NCBI GenBank assembly: GCA_902572825.1
Contig: CACGHD010000010.1
Coordinates: 1 to 48,345 of the forward strand
Reading direction: 5' to 3'
Length of the DNA stretch: 48,345 nt
Source of the DNA: an uncultured Prochlorococcus sp.
Lineage (GTDB): Bacteria > Cyanobacteriota > Cyanobacteriia > PCC-6307 > Cyanobiaceae
How positions within the stretch are numbered: the first letter of the stretch is position 1; each line of letters begins with the position of its first letter. Positions 7,841-17,232 of the stretch are shown here, one piece after another. The notes beneath the pieces were generated by a model. It was given only the letters and a program-made list of their open reading frames with translations. It had not been told where the DNA came from and did not search any database. Both the position numbers and the translations under genes were made by a program.

Positions 7841-10405
7841 ATGGCTATTGTCTGTTATATGGCTAATCCAATGAATTCCAACGAACCCTTCGATCTACGC
7901 TTGCCTACTCCAGGCTGCTACTTAGATCCTGAGAAAGCTGGCATGGATTCTGATGCTGTTTTTCAAGGAATGACAGCCCATCTATTTTATACACTTGGAA
8001 AGTTAGCTACTTCTGCAAGTCCTCACGACTTGTACATGGCTTTAAGTTATGCAGTTAAAGATAGGCTAATGACAAGATATTTAGCCAGCCAAGAAGTCAT
8101 AAGAAAAAAACCACAAAAAACAGTAGCCTACTTATCAGCAGAATTTTTAATAGGCCCTCAATTAAGTAATAATCTTCTAAATCTTGGAATAACTCAAGAG
8201 GCTGAAGATGCTTTAAAAAGATTTGGCATTGAATCATTGTCAACAATTCTTGAAGTTGAAGAAGAGCCTGGATTAGGAAATGGTGGACTTGGCAGACTTG
8301 CAGCTTGTTATATGGAATCATTAGCATCTCTACAAGTTCCAGCAGTTGGTTATGGTATTAGATATGAATTTGGAATATTCAATCAGTTAATTAGGGATGG
8401 ATGGCAAGTTGAAGTAACTGACAAATGGTTAAAAGGTGGATGGCCATGGGAACTTCCACAACCAGATGAATCATGTTTCGTTGGTTTTGGAGGCAGAACT
8501 GAAAGTTATAGAGATGATAAAGGAAACTACAGATCAAGATGGATTCCCTCTGAACATGCTATTGGAGTACCTCATGATGTTCCAGTTTTAGGATACAGAG
8601 TAAATACATGTGACAGATTAAGATTATGGAGAGCTGATGCAACTGAAAGTTTTGACTTTTATGCATTCAATATTGGTGATTATTATGGTGCAGTAGAAGA
8701 AAAAGTTGCATCTGAAACTCTTTCAAAAGTTCTATATCCGAATGATGGAACTGACGAAGGTAGAAGATTAAGACTTAAACAACAACACTTTTTCGTAAGT
8801 TGTTCTCTTCAAGATATGTTGAGAAGCCTTGAAAAAAGATCAATATCAATAACAGAATTCCCCAAGCATTGGACAGTCCAACTAAATGATACCCACCCTG
8901 CTATTGCAGTTGCAGAATTAATGCGACTTCTTATTGACCAATATCAAATCGGCTGGGATAAAGCTTGGAATATAACAACTTCATCAGTTGCTTATACCAA
9001 CCATACATTACTACCAGAAGCTTTAGAGAAATGGGATTTAGGTTTATTTAACGATCTTCTTCCTCGTCATCTAGAAATTATTTATGAAATTAATTGGAGA
9101 TTTCTACAGCAATTAAGACTACGTTATCCTGGAGATGACAAGATCCTTCAAAAACTATCCATAATTGATGAAGAAGGCTCTAAATCAGTTCGGATGGCCC
9201 ACTTGGCTACAATTGGAGCCCATCATGTAAATGGTGTTGCAGCACTTCACTCAGATCTAATAAAAAGACAACTTCTGCCTGAATTTGCAGCATTATGGCC
9301 TGAGAAATTTACAAATGTAACTAATGGGGTTACTCCAAGAAGATGGGTTGCCTTATCTAATCCTTCATTATCTAACCTTCTGGAAGAAGAAGTTGGTCCA
9401 AATTGGATAACAAATATGGAACTTCTTAAAAGATTAGAAGAAAAAAAAGATGACAACAATTTTTTAGAAAAATTTGAGGAAACTAAACTAAATGGTAAAA
9501 GAAAATTAGCTAGTTTTATCCATTCAAAAACTGGAATACTTGTAGACCCATCAAGTTTATTTGATGTTCAAGTTAAAAGAATACATCAATATAAAAGGCA
9601 ACATCTAAACGCTCTTCAAATAATTGCTCAATATTTAAGAATCAAAAATGGTACCAACAAATATGAAGTCCCGAGAACAATAATATTTGGAGGTAAAGCT
9701 GCACCAGGCTACTTTATGGCAAAGCTTATGATTCGATTTATAAATGGTATTGCTGACGTAGTCAATTCTGATCCAGATATGGATGGTCTATTAAGAGTTG
9801 TTTTTCTACCAGACTATAACGTTAAACTTGGCGAAATAGTTTATCCTGCAACGGATCTTTCAGAACAAATTTCAACTGCTGGAAAAGAAGCATCTGGTAC
9901 TGGAAATATGAAATTTGCGATGAATGGAGCGTTAACTATTGGAACCTTAGATGGAGCTAATGTTGAATTAAGAGATCTTGTGAAAAAAGAGAATTTCTTC
10001 CTTTTTGGTAAAACTGAAAGCGAAATTATGGATTTAAAAAATAATAATTATTCCCCAAAATCTTTTATTGAGCAATGTCCTGAACTTAAAGAGGTTATAC
10101 GCCTCATTGAAATAGGCCACTTTAGCAATGGGGATAAGGAATTATTTAAACCTTTATTAAATAGCTTGACCGGACATGATCCATTTTTTGTTATGGCTGA
10201 CTTTGAAGACTACCTAAACAAACAGGATGTAGTCAGTGAATGCTGGAACAACAAAAAAGCTTGGAATAAAATGGCATTATTAAATACTGCTAGATCAGGA
10301 TATTTTTCTTCTGATCGATCTATTAGAGAGTACTGCAAATCTATTTGGAAAGTTTCTCCAATGCCAGTTGAAATTACTTGCGATGTCGAAGAGTTAACTA
10401 ATTAA
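7841..10405 (+). CDS. glgP: glycogen phosphorylase
   Basis: It releases glucose-1-phosphate from glycogen, the nightly carbon store of cyanobacteria. The 854-residue frame has the GT35 signatures VAYLSAEFLIGPQLSNNL, EEPGLGNGGLGRLAACYMES, the substrate-site motif QLNDTHPAIAVAELMR, and the PLP site EASGTGNMKFAMNGALTIGT with the Schiff-base Lys at residue 691. Three in-frame starts compete: 7841, 7859 (MANPMNSN) and 7871. Residues 1-6 (MAIVCY) look untypical, so 7859 may be the true start. The gene diverges from the antiporter across 133 bp. Its last 8 nt overlap the 3' end of the convergent hypothetical gene at 10398. Confidence 0.95.
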   Translation: MAIVCYMANPMNSNEPFDLRLPTPGCYLDPEKAGMDSDAVFQGMTAHLFYTLGKLATSASPHDLYMALSYAVKDRLMTRYLASQEVIRKKPQKTVAYLSAEFLIGPQLSNNLLNLGITQEAEDALKRFGIESLSTILEVEEEPGLGNGGLGRLAACYMESLASLQVPAVGYGIRYEFGIFNQLIRDGWQVEVTDKWLKGGWPWELPQPDESCFVGFGGRTESYRDDKGNYRSRWIPSEHAIGVPHDVPVLGYRVNTCDRLRLWRADATESFDFYAFNIGDYYGAVEEKVASETLSKVLYPNDGTDEGRRLRLKQQHFFVSCSLQDMLRSLEKRSISITEFPKHWTVQLNDTHPAIAVAELMRLLIDQYQIGWDKAWNITTSSVAYTNHTLLPEALEKWDLGLFNDLLPRHLEIIYEINWRFLQQLRLRYPGDDKILQKLSIIDEEGSKSVRMAHLATIGAHHVNGVAALHSDLIKRQLLPEFAALWPEKFTNVTNGVTPRRWVALSNPSLSNLLEEEVGPNWITNMELLKRLEEKKDDNNFLEKFEETKLNGKRKLASFIHSKTGILVDPSSLFDVQVKRIHQYKRQHLNALQIIAQYLRIKNGTNKYEVPRTIIFGGKAAPGYFMAKLMIRFINGIADVVNSDPDMDGLLRVVFLPDYNVKLGEIVYPATDLSEQISTAGKEASGTGNMKFAMNGALTIGTLDGANVELRDLVKKENFFLFGKTESEIMDLKNNNYSPKSFIEQCPELKEVIRLIEIGHFSNGDKELFKPLLNSLTGHDPFFVMADFEDYLNKQDVVSECWNNKKAWNKMALLNTARSGYFSSDRSIREYCKSIWKVSPMPVEITCDVEELTN

Positions 10406-10853
10406 GATTTTTCTTATCAGGTGAATCTGGAGTTTGATGAAATAATCTATTCAAAAGTAATCGATCCATATTTAATGGGTCAGGGGCTAATTCATTTGCA
10501 ATTTCTTTAAATTTAGATTCAATTTTGTTAGAAATTTTTGTATCAAATATTCTTTCCATTAATGCTTCAATTGAATATAGATATGCATTAACATTTTCTA
10601 GTTCATCTAAAGCTTCAGTAATTTCTGTATCAGAAATATGTTTTTCTTCTAGACTGATATCTTCAGTTGATTCTCTTTCAGATAATTCTCTCTGCAACTC
10701 ATCAGTAATTTTTGTGCAAAGAGTTCTGAAAGATTGAATAGATGCCCAATTTAATTCTTGTTGCTGCTTAAAAGTAGGAAATTCCCTAATCAGACGATCA
10801 TGCTCTTTATAAAATCTCTGACAATCAGAGCATTGACATGGTTCTTCAGCCAA
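10398..10853 (-). CDS. conserved hypothetical protein with N-terminal CxCxxC, 151 aa
   Basis: I do not recognise this 151-residue family. It begins MAEEPCQCSDCQRFYKEHD, giving Cys6, Cys8 and Cys11 close together. This might bind a metal, or may simply be reactive thiols. The rest is strongly helical and acidic (ELQRELSERESTEDISLEEKH, ALDELENVNAYLYSIEALM), like a coiled-coil or helical-bundle protein, and ends in a charged tail. No signal peptide or membrane span. It overlaps the end of glgP by 8 nt and lies 31 nt downstream of another hypothetical gene on the same strand, so the two probably form a small operon. Confidence 0.75.
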   Translation of the reverse strand: MAEEPCQCSDCQRFYKEHDRLIREFPTFKQQQELNWASIQSFRTLCTKITDELQRELSERESTEDISLEEKHISDTEITEALDELENVNAYLYSIEALMERIFDTKISNKIESKFKEIANELAPDPLNMDRLLLNRLFHQTPDSPDKKNLN

Positions 10854-10884
10854 AAGAAAATATAACTCTTTTTATATCATCTCA

Positions 10885-11217
10885 CTATTTGGGCAAAATT
10901 GTAGGACCATCCAATAATTCGTCATTTTCATCGAGGGAATCTGGACTGTCTGGTAAGGGTATCTCAATACTGGTAACCAAATTAATAACATCTCTTAATC
11001 TCATAGAATCGGCAAACCACCCCATTGCTTGCTCGGCATCGCCTCTTTTTTCAGCATCATTTGCTTGATCTTCGTGAGCTTCCGCCAATAGAGCAAGCCA
11101 GCACAGGCACCTTGCTTGAACTATTGAAAGATCTAAATCATTAGGTTGAGATTTAGAAATACGCTCATGCTCTTGTTGAATTAAAAGCTTTAAACGCATA
11201 TCATGCAACTTAGCCAT
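10885..11217 (-). CDS. conserved hypothetical helical protein, 110 aa
   Basis: I do not recognise this 110-residue protein. It is predicted to be almost all helical (MRLKLLIQQEHERI, QARCLCWLALLAEAHEDQ, EQAMGWFADSMRLRDVINL) with a TPR-like helix-turn-helix feel, and an acidic, Pro-rich tail (PLPDSPDSLDENDELLDG). No membrane segment or signal peptide. It lies 31 nt upstream of the CxCxxC hypothetical gene on the same strand, and 79 nt downstream of the 3' end of tRNA-Arg. It is probably real, since the frame, composition and spacing all fit. Confidence 0.72.
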   Translation of the reverse strand: MAKLHDMRLKLLIQQEHERISKSQPNDLDLSIVQARCLCWLALLAEAHEDQANDAEKRGDAEQAMGWFADSMRLRDVINLVTSIEIPLPDSPDSLDENDELLDGPTILPK

Positions 11218-11296
11218 AGAAGATTTATTACTAACTATACGCTAGCTAGAGAGTAGCAAGTTTGCACATATACTACATATAGTTTTTTTATTTTTA

Positions 11297-11370
<74 letters not shown>

Positions 11371-11398
11371 AATAGATGATTTTTGGAGTATTAAGGAC

Positions 11399-11404
11399 TA
11401 TGCT
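11399..11404 (+). promoter_or_regulatory. putative -10 element of rnpB
   Basis: TATGCT lies 4 nt before the predicted 5' end of rnpB at 11409, a reasonable -10 position. No good -35 is seen. The only room is the 38 bp shared with the divergent tRNA-Arg gene. Confidence 0.35.
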
Positions 11405-11408
11405 AAAT

Positions 11409-11784
11409 GAAAGCAGGAGAGGCAATCGCGAGAAAGTTTTATTTTGGAAACAAAATAAAACTTTCTTGAGGAAAGTCCGGGCTCCCAAATGGTCAGGCTT
11501 GCTGGGTAATTCCCAGTGCGGGCAACCGTGAGGATAGTGCCACAGAAACATACCGCCTAATACGTTATGTATGGCAAGGGTGCAATGGTGTGGTAAGAGC
11601 GCACCAGCAACATTGAGAAGTGTTGGCTAGGTAAACCCCGGCTGGGAGCAAGGCTTAGTAGATTTATGACCATTACACAATCTACTTTGAAGCGCCGCTT
11701 GAGACTGTGAAGTAATTCCAGTCCTAGATAGATGATTGCCCATCTTAATTAAGATGAACAGAACCCGGCTTATGACCTGCTTTC
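11409..11784 (+). ncRNA. rnpB: RNase P RNA (catalytic subunit)
   Basis: The gene is bounded by the P1 helix GAAAGCAGG (11409-11417) pairing with CCTGCTTTC (11776-11784). The universal cores are visible: GAGGAAAGTCCGGGCT at 11468-11483, and AGAACCCGGCTTATGACC near the 3' end. The RNA cleaves 5' leaders from pre-tRNAs together with the RnpA protein. The region after P2 contains a perfect 16-bp helix (11431-11446 with 11451-11466) closed by a GAAA tetraloop, in the position of P3. The length of about 376 nt suits a cyanobacterial type A RNA. The exact ends are inferred from P1. Confidence 0.95.
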
Positions 11785-11809
11785 TTATTGTTTTGATTAT
11801 TCAAATCAG

Positions 11810-12559
11810 ATGACAAATATAATTAACACAAAGAGAATTAATGAAATAACTACTTTTTTAAAGTCTTTAAATATTAAATCAAAAAGATTTTCTGAAATAA
11901 TAGAAACTCAAAATATTTCAGTTATTCAAGATTTTAACCAAGCATTTATCCATTCCTCGGAGGACAAAATAATAAATTATGAAAAACTAGAATTTTTCGG
12001 AGATGCAGTACTCAGATTAGCTGCTTCTAATTTTATTGAAAAAAAATATCCTCAAATGAGTGTAGGAGAAAGATCAGAGCTAAGAGCACAAATTGTAAGT
12101 GATGAATGGCTAACTAAATTAGGGGAGGAAATTGAAATAGACAAATTAATAATTAAAGGACCTAAAGCTCTTGGTGATAAAAATTCAAAAAATACTATTA
12201 TTGGTGAGGCTACAGAAGCTCTAATCGGTGCTGTTTATAAGTGCTTTAATTCAATTCAGGAAGTAAACCTTTGGTTAGATGATATTTGGGAAGAAGATTC
12301 AGAAAAATTTTTAAAAGCTCCATATAAATTTAAATCTAAAACAGTATTGCAAGAGTGGTGTCAAAGTAAAGGTTTCGATTTACCAGTCTATAAAATAATG
12401 GAAGTCTCAAAAAAAAATGGAGATCTTAAAAGATTTTCTTGCGATATATTTATTGAAGGATTAAAAGAATCATCTGCATTCGGAAAGTCCCATAAACAAG
12501 CAGAAACAAATGCAGCTAGAGTTTTGATAGAAAAATTTATAACTATAGGTAAAATCTAA
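11810..12559 (+). CDS. rnc: ribonuclease III
   Basis: A double-strand-specific endoribonuclease of 249 residues, used for rRNA and mRNA processing. The RNase III signature reads YEKLEFFGDAVLRLAAS, with Glu61 and Asp65 as metal ligands. The second acidic pair is in IGEATEALIGAVY (Glu133 and Glu136, equivalent to E. coli Asp114 and Glu117). The C-terminal dsRNA-binding domain, from about residue 165, shows KTVLQEWCQSKG and KQAETNAARVLIEKF. Conserved positions suggest a full-length, active enzyme. It starts 25 nt after the end of rnpB on the same strand, so the two RNA-processing genes may share a transcript. It ends 3 nt from the convergent ndhS. Confidence 0.93.
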   Translation: MTNIINTKRINEITTFLKSLNIKSKRFSEIIETQNISVIQDFNQAFIHSSEDKIINYEKLEFFGDAVLRLAASNFIEKKYPQMSVGERSELRAQIVSDEWLTKLGEEIEIDKLIIKGPKALGDKNSKNTIIGEATEALIGAVYKCFNSIQEVNLWLDDIWEEDSEKFLKAPYKFKSKTVLQEWCQSKGFDLPVYKIMEVSKKNGDLKRFSCDIFIEGLKESSAFGKSHKQAETNAARVLIEKFITIGKI

Positions 12560-12562
12560 TTT

Positions 12563-12748
12563 TTAAACTATTTCTAAATTGGTTAGCTGAAAAGTTATGA
12601 GTTTATCCCAATTACCTCCTTCAAATAATACTGCTGCTCTTTTTTTGGTAACTCTTTGTACAAACCCCTTATATCCTCTATATATAGAGTTATTGTCTTT
12701 TACAACAACAAAAGAACCGGGGAGTATGGGTTTAGTAGATAATTCCAT
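12563..12748 (-). CDS. ndhS: NAD(P)H-quinone oxidoreductase subunit S (NdhS)
   Basis: This 61-residue protein matches the small SH3-like NdhS subunit (DUF3148) of cyanobacterial and chloroplast NDH-1. The core [12 protein letters not shown], then [20 protein letters not shown] and [16 protein letters not shown], mirror the Synechocystis Ssl0352 pattern as I remember it. NdhS helps form the ferredoxin docking site for cyclic electron flow around photosystem I. The start at 12748 is 24 bp from the divergent rimM start, so its promoter must lie in or across that tiny gap. Confidence 0.85.
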   Translation of the reverse strand: MELSTKPILPGSFVVVKDNNSIYRGYKGFVQRVTKKRAAVLFEGGNWDKLITFQLTNLEIV

Positions 12749-12772
12749 AAAGCACTCTTTCTAATACAATAT

Positions 12773-13312
12773 ATGATAAATAAAAATGAATGGTTGACTG
12801 TTGGATTGATAACATCATGTCATGGAATTAATGGACAGGTAAAGGTTAAATCTTTAAGTGATTTTGAAGAAAGATTTTTAAAACCGGGAGTGAGATGGCT
12901 GCAAAAAGAAAATGAACCTCCTTCAAAAATAGAACTAATATCTGGTTTCAAACAGCCTGGTAAAGAAACATTCATAGTTAAGTTACAAGGAATAAATACA
13001 AGAAATCATGCAGAGCAACTGAAAAAATTCAAAATTCTTGTAAAAACTGACGCACTACCCAAATTAAAAAAAGAAGAATTCCACTTATTAGAACTTTTAA
13101 ATATCGAGGTCAAGACTTTAGAAAATGGTGAATTAAAAACAATTGGTAAAGTTATCAATTTAGAAAATGAGAAAAATAATTTACTTGTTATTGAACTATT
13201 TAAAAATCAAAAAAAAGTTCTCATACCATTCGTAAAAGAAATAGTACCATTAGTAGATATAAAAAATAATTTTCTAATTATCAATCCTCCAAATGGACTT
13301 TTAGAGCTGTAA
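12773..13312 (+). CDS. rimM: 16S rRNA processing protein RimM
   Basis: RimM binds ribosomal protein S19 and helps mature the 30S subunit head. The 179-residue protein has the N-terminal RimM beta-barrel ([20 protein letters not shown], residues 7-26) and a PRC-barrel in the second half ([11 protein letters not shown], then [13 protein letters not shown] and a hydrophobic end). The ATG at 12773 was chosen because it gives the usual distance to the GxxxxxHGxxGxV motif. An AATAC-like -10 (near 12760) would make the transcript almost leaderless. The gene is divergent from ndhS (24 bp) and convergent with glmS (31 bp). Confidence 0.92.
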   Translation: MINKNEWLTVGLITSCHGINGQVKVKSLSDFEERFLKPGVRWLQKENEPPSKIELISGFKQPGKETFIVKLQGINTRNHAEQLKKFKILVKTDALPKLKKEEFHLLELLNIEVKTLENGELKTIGKVINLENEKNNLLVIELFKNQKKVLIPFVKEIVPLVDIKNNFLIINPPNGLLEL

Positions 13313-13343
13313 ATTAAAAAATTAAAAATTTATAAGAAACTAA

Positions 13344-15239
13344 TTATTCTACAGTTACACTTTTAGCTAAATTTCTTGGTTGATCCACGTCAAGTCCCCT
13401 ATGAGCTGCGATATGGTAACTCAATAATTGTAAAGGCAATATATTAAGTAGAGGTGATATCAATTCATTAGAGGAAGGAACTTTCATTAAATAATCAAAA
13501 ATTTCAGTTCCATTACATTCAGGAGCAATCCCAATCAAATATGAATCTCTAGCTTTTGCTTCTTGAGCATTACTGATAACTTTGTCAAAAACCTCACCAG
13601 GGGAGGCAATAGAAATTACAGGTACTTTTTTGTCTAATAAAGCTATTGGACCATGTTTCATTTCTCCAGCAGGATATCCAGCTGCATGAATATAACTAAT
13701 TTCTTTAAGTTTTAAAGCCCCTTCAAGAGCAATTGGATAATTTATTCCTCTTCCTAAAAAAATAACATCTTTTATATTAAAAAAGTCATGCGCTAGCTTT
13801 TCTGAGGATTTATTATGTTTTTCTAAGAGATCTTCCAGTAATGGCGGAAGTTTTATAAGTTCGTTTATTAATTTACCTATTTCGTCAGGACTTTGATTAC
13901 CTTTTATTTGAGCAAATTTTATAGCTAATCCATAAAAAGAAAGTAATTGAGCAAAAAAAGTTTTTGTTGCTGCGACTCCAACTTCTATTCCTGCACAGAT
14001 ATCAATTATATTTGAAACCTGCCTTCCTATGGAACTCTCTTTTCTATTTGTTATTGCGATAAGATTAGGTTTAAATTTTTTATCTTTAATTGAAGAACGT
14101 CTTTTAATTTCCATATCGATAGCCGCAATTGTATCAGCAGTTTCTCCAGATTGAGTGACTCCAATAGTTAATGTATTTGGCAATAGTGGAGGAGGTGAAT
14201 ATCGAAATTCGCTTGCATAAAAAACATTTGTAGGGATACCTGAGAATTGTTCTAATAAAAAATTGCCCACCATTGCAGCATGTTTACTTGTGCCACAAGC
14301 AATAATTTCAATTCTTTCTATTGATTCAAAAAACTCTGTATCAAATGGATAGTTGATTTGATATTGACCATCATCTAAGTCCTTAATTAAATAATTTTCC
14401 AGCCAGTTTTTTGCAGTCTGTGGCTGATCATATATCTCTTTTAACATATAGTGTTTGAAATTCATTTTATCCATTATTTGCTCTGAGACCTTTAAAGACA
14501 CTGGATTTCGATATTGTCTTTCGTTGTTTGAGTCATATATTTCAATTCCAAGCGGAGTCAACAAAGCTATTTCTTCATCCTCCATAGGCAAAATAATATT
14601 CGTAAAGTTTGCAATGGCAGGAGTATCACTAGCACAAATAAATTCTCCTTCACCCAAACCAATAATCAAAGGCGCTTGTCTTCTCGCAACTACTAAAGAG
14701 GTTGGAGCGCCAGACCATAAAACCGCTAAAGCATAAGATCCTTCTAAATCAGATATTACATTTCTCACAGCAACTAATAATGTTGAACCATTATTCTCAA
14801 GGTTAAGTTTACTTAATGTATTTAACTCTCTTTGAATTAGATGAGGAATTACCTCGGTATCTGTATCAGAATTAAAGATAATGCCCTCTTCCTCTAATTT
14901 ATTTTTTAATTCTTGAAAATTTTCAATAATACCATTTTGAACAACTGCTATATTTCCTGAACTATCTATATGAGGATGTGCATTTTTAACCTCGGGCTTT
15001 CCATGAGTTGCCCATCTTGTATGACCTATTCCCACAGTTCCAGTAATATTATTATCATTAAGACTACTTTTTAAATTTTTGAGTTTTCCTTTTGCTTTAT
15101 TACAAGAAATAGTATTTGTTTCGGAATTTATTATTGCAATACCTGCAGAATCATAACCTCTGTATTCCAGTTTTTCTAAACCATTTATTAATAATGGTAA
15201 AGCTTTTTTATATCCAGTTACAGCAACTATTCCACACAT
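13344..15239 (-). CDS. glmS: glutamine--fructose-6-phosphate aminotransferase (isomerizing)
   Basis: The first enzyme of hexosamine synthesis makes glucosamine-6-phosphate from fructose-6-phosphate and glutamine, for peptidoglycan and LPS. The 631-residue protein begins MCGIVAVTGYKK, with Cys2 as the N-terminal nucleophile after Met removal. It has YRGYDSAGIAI and GHTRWATHG of the glutaminase domain, then two SIS domains (IACGTSKHAAMVGNF, GVTQSGETADTIAA, FLGRGINYPIALEGALKLKE). It ends with the conserved LAKSVTVE, required for the active site. It follows psaC at 81 bp. No glmS ribozyme is seen or expected in cyanobacteria. Confidence 0.96.
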   Translation of the reverse strand: MCGIVAVTGYKKALPLLINGLEKLEYRGYDSAGIAIINSETNTISCNKAKGKLKNLKSSLNDNNITGTVGIGHTRWATHGKPEVKNAHPHIDSSGNIAVVQNGIIENFQELKNKLEEEGIIFNSDTDTEVIPHLIQRELNTLSKLNLENNGSTLLVAVRNVISDLEGSYALAVLWSGAPTSLVVARRQAPLIIGLGEGEFICASDTPAIANFTNIILPMEDEEIALLTPLGIEIYDSNNERQYRNPVSLKVSEQIMDKMNFKHYMLKEIYDQPQTAKNWLENYLIKDLDDGQYQINYPFDTEFFESIERIEIIACGTSKHAAMVGNFLLEQFSGIPTNVFYASEFRYSPPPLLPNTLTIGVTQSGETADTIAAIDMEIKRRSSIKDKKFKPNLIAITNRKESSIGRQVSNIIDICAGIEVGVAATKTFFAQLLSFYGLAIKFAQIKGNQSPDEIGKLINELIKLPPLLEDLLEKHNKSSEKLAHDFFNIKDVIFLGRGINYPIALEGALKLKEISYIHAAGYPAGEMKHGPIALLDKKVPVISIASPGEVFDKVISNAQEAKARDSYLIGIAPECNGTEIFDYLMKVPSSNELISPLLNILPLQLLSYHIAAHRGLDVDQPRNLAKSVTVE

Positions 15240-15255
15240 ACGAATTTTTTTTTCA

Positions 15256-15261
15256 ATTATA
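15256..15261 (-). promoter_or_regulatory. putative -10 element (TATAAT) of glmS inside an inverted repeat
   Basis: On the minus strand TATAAT lies in TTTCAATATAATTGAAA, a 7-bp inverted repeat with a 3-nt centre (15251-15267). This leaves about 10-12 nt from a predicted transcription start to the glmS ATG at 15239. A promoter here would separate glmS from psaC. Confidence 0.35.
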
Positions 15262-15320
15262 TTGAAATAAAATGCGTAATTTCTAAAAAATGGACTCTCT
15301 TAAAACTGCACAATAAAAAA

Positions 15321-15599
<279 letters not shown>

Positions 15600-15698
15600 C
15601 TATTGTCTTACAAAGAAATTAAAAAAATTAAGATATGCTTCACTCTTGTTAACTCTAGGGCATAAAATCATATAGATAATTAGTAATTTCCATAAACT

Positions 15699-15938
15699 AT
15701 GTCACAAGAAATCCTCGAAAAAGTCTGTTCTATTGTTTCAGAACAATTAAGTGTTGAAGCTGGAGAAGTAAAGTCAGATTCAAATTTCCAAAATGATTTA
15801 GGTGCAGATTCTCTAGATACTGTTGAACTCGTTATGGCTTTGGAAGAAGCCTTTGATATTGAAATTCCAGATGAAGCAGCTGAAGGAATTGCAACTGTTG
15901 GCGATGCAGTAAAATTTATCGAAGAAAAAAAAGGTTAA
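15699..15938 (+). CDS. acpP: acyl carrier protein
   Basis: A 79-residue acidic helical protein that carries the growing fatty acid on a phosphopantetheine arm attached to Ser38 in the motif [17 protein letters not shown]. Length, charge and motif are standard for bacterial AcpP. fabF follows after 6 nt, making a classical acpP-fabF operon, with tktA 43 nt further on. The gene diverges from psaC. A TATAGATAAT-like sequence at about 15671-15680 is a possible -10 region. Confidence 0.97.
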   Translation: MSQEILEKVCSIVSEQLSVEAGEVKSDSNFQNDLGADSLDTVELVMALEEAFDIEIPDEAAEGIATVGDAVKFIEEKKG

Positions 15939-15944
15939 TAAAGA

Positions 15945-17189
15945 ATGCCAAATTTCCATCGAGTAGTTATTACTGGTATCGGAGCAGTAACTCCAATTGG
16001 CAATAACATTGATGAATATTTAGTCGGTCTTCAAAAAGGTACCAATGGGGTCTCAGATATTACTCTCTTTGATCCTGAACAACATCCCTGCAAATTTGCT
16101 GCAGAAGTAAAGAATCTTAAATCTGAAAATTTTATTGAAGCTAAAGAATCCAAAAGGTGGGATCGTTTTTCCCAGTTTGGAGTTATTGCTGCAAAGCAAG
16201 CCTTTAACGATTCTGGACTTGAAATCACTGAAGCTAATGCATCAAGAATTGGAGTGATTATTGGTTCTGGTGTTGGAGGCTTACTAACTATGGAAAGTCA
16301 AGCTCAAATATTGAGTCATAAAGGACCTAAAAGAGTAAGTCCATTTACAGTCCCAATGATGATTCCAAACATGGCCACTGGGTTGGCTGCAATCGCTTTG
16401 GGTGCAAAAGGACCAAGTTCCTCTGTATCCACCGCTTGCGCTGCCGGTTCAAATGCAATTGGTGATTCTTTTAGATTACTCCAACTCGGAAAAGCAGATG
16501 CAATGATCTGTGGGGGAGCAGAAGCAAGTATTACGCCTCTCGGAGTAGCTGGTTTTGCCAGTGCCAAAGCTCTTTCCTCCAGAAATGAAAGCCCTCAAAC
16601 TGCTAGCAGACCTTTTGATGCTGAAAGAGATGGATTTGTTATTGGAGAGGGATCTGGAATTCTTGTTTTAGAAACTTTAGAAAATGCACAAAAAAGGAAT
16701 GCTAGAATTTACGCAGAAATAGTGGGATACGGAACAACATGTGATGCTCATCATATTACTGCTCCGTCTCCAGGTGGGGTTGGAGGCGCCGAAGCAATCA
16801 AATTAGCAATTGAAGACGCTTCTCTTAGCCTTGAGAATGTTGATTACATAAATGCTCATGGAACAAGTACATCAGCTAATGATAAAAATGAAACTTCTGC
16901 AATTAAATCTATTTTTAGAGACAGATCTTACCTCATTCCTGTAAGCTCTACTAAGTCGATGACTGGTCATCTCCTAGGAGGCTCAGGAGGTATAGAAGCT
17001 GTAGCTTGTATACTTTCTTTGACACATAATTTTATCCCTCCTACAATTAACTACGTCAATCCAGATCCTGAATGTGATCTTGATTATGTACCAAATAATG
17101 CAAGAGAAGCTCAAGTAAGAGTTACTCTTTCTAATTCTTTCGGCTTTGGTGGTCACAATGTTTGTCTTGCTTTCAGCAAAATGAATTAA
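15945..17189 (+). CDS. fabF: 3-oxoacyl-[acyl-carrier-protein] synthase II
   Basis: Condensing enzyme that elongates acyl-ACP with malonyl-ACP. The 414-residue protein has the thiolase fold and a complete Cys-His-His triad: Cys165 in [15 protein letters not shown], a His in [14 protein letters not shown] and a His in [12 protein letters not shown]. The glycine-rich C-terminal loop [14 protein letters not shown] is also present. It is 6 nt downstream of acpP, so the enzyme and its carrier are co-expressed. Its stop is 43 nt before tktA. Nothing is odd in length or motifs. Confidence 0.97.
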   Translation: MPNFHRVVITGIGAVTPIGNNIDEYLVGLQKGTNGVSDITLFDPEQHPCKFAAEVKNLKSENFIEAKESKRWDRFSQFGVIAAKQAFNDSGLEITEANASRIGVIIGSGVGGLLTMESQAQILSHKGPKRVSPFTVPMMIPNMATGLAAIALGAKGPSSSVSTACAAGSNAIGDSFRLLQLGKADAMICGGAEASITPLGVAGFASAKALSSRNESPQTASRPFDAERDGFVIGEGSGILVLETLENAQKRNARIYAEIVGYGTTCDAHHITAPSPGGVGGAEAIKLAIEDASLSLENVDYINAHGTSTSANDKNETSAIKSIFRDRSYLIPVSSTKSMTGHLLGGSGGIEAVACILSLTHNFIPPTINYVNPDPECDLDYVPNNAREAQVRVTLSNSFGFGGHNVCLAFSKMN

Positions 17190-17232
17190 AGTCAACCAAT
17201 CCTGTATTTCCAACTTAACTTATTTTAAAACA

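Noticed and set aside
15240..15320. glmS ribozyme
   Set aside because: The space upstream of glmS is too short (81 nt) and lacks the core; the ribozyme is a feature of other phyla.
16316..16567. Minus-strand frame inside fabF
   Set aside because: Antisense shadow of a highly conserved enzyme, without its own start signals.
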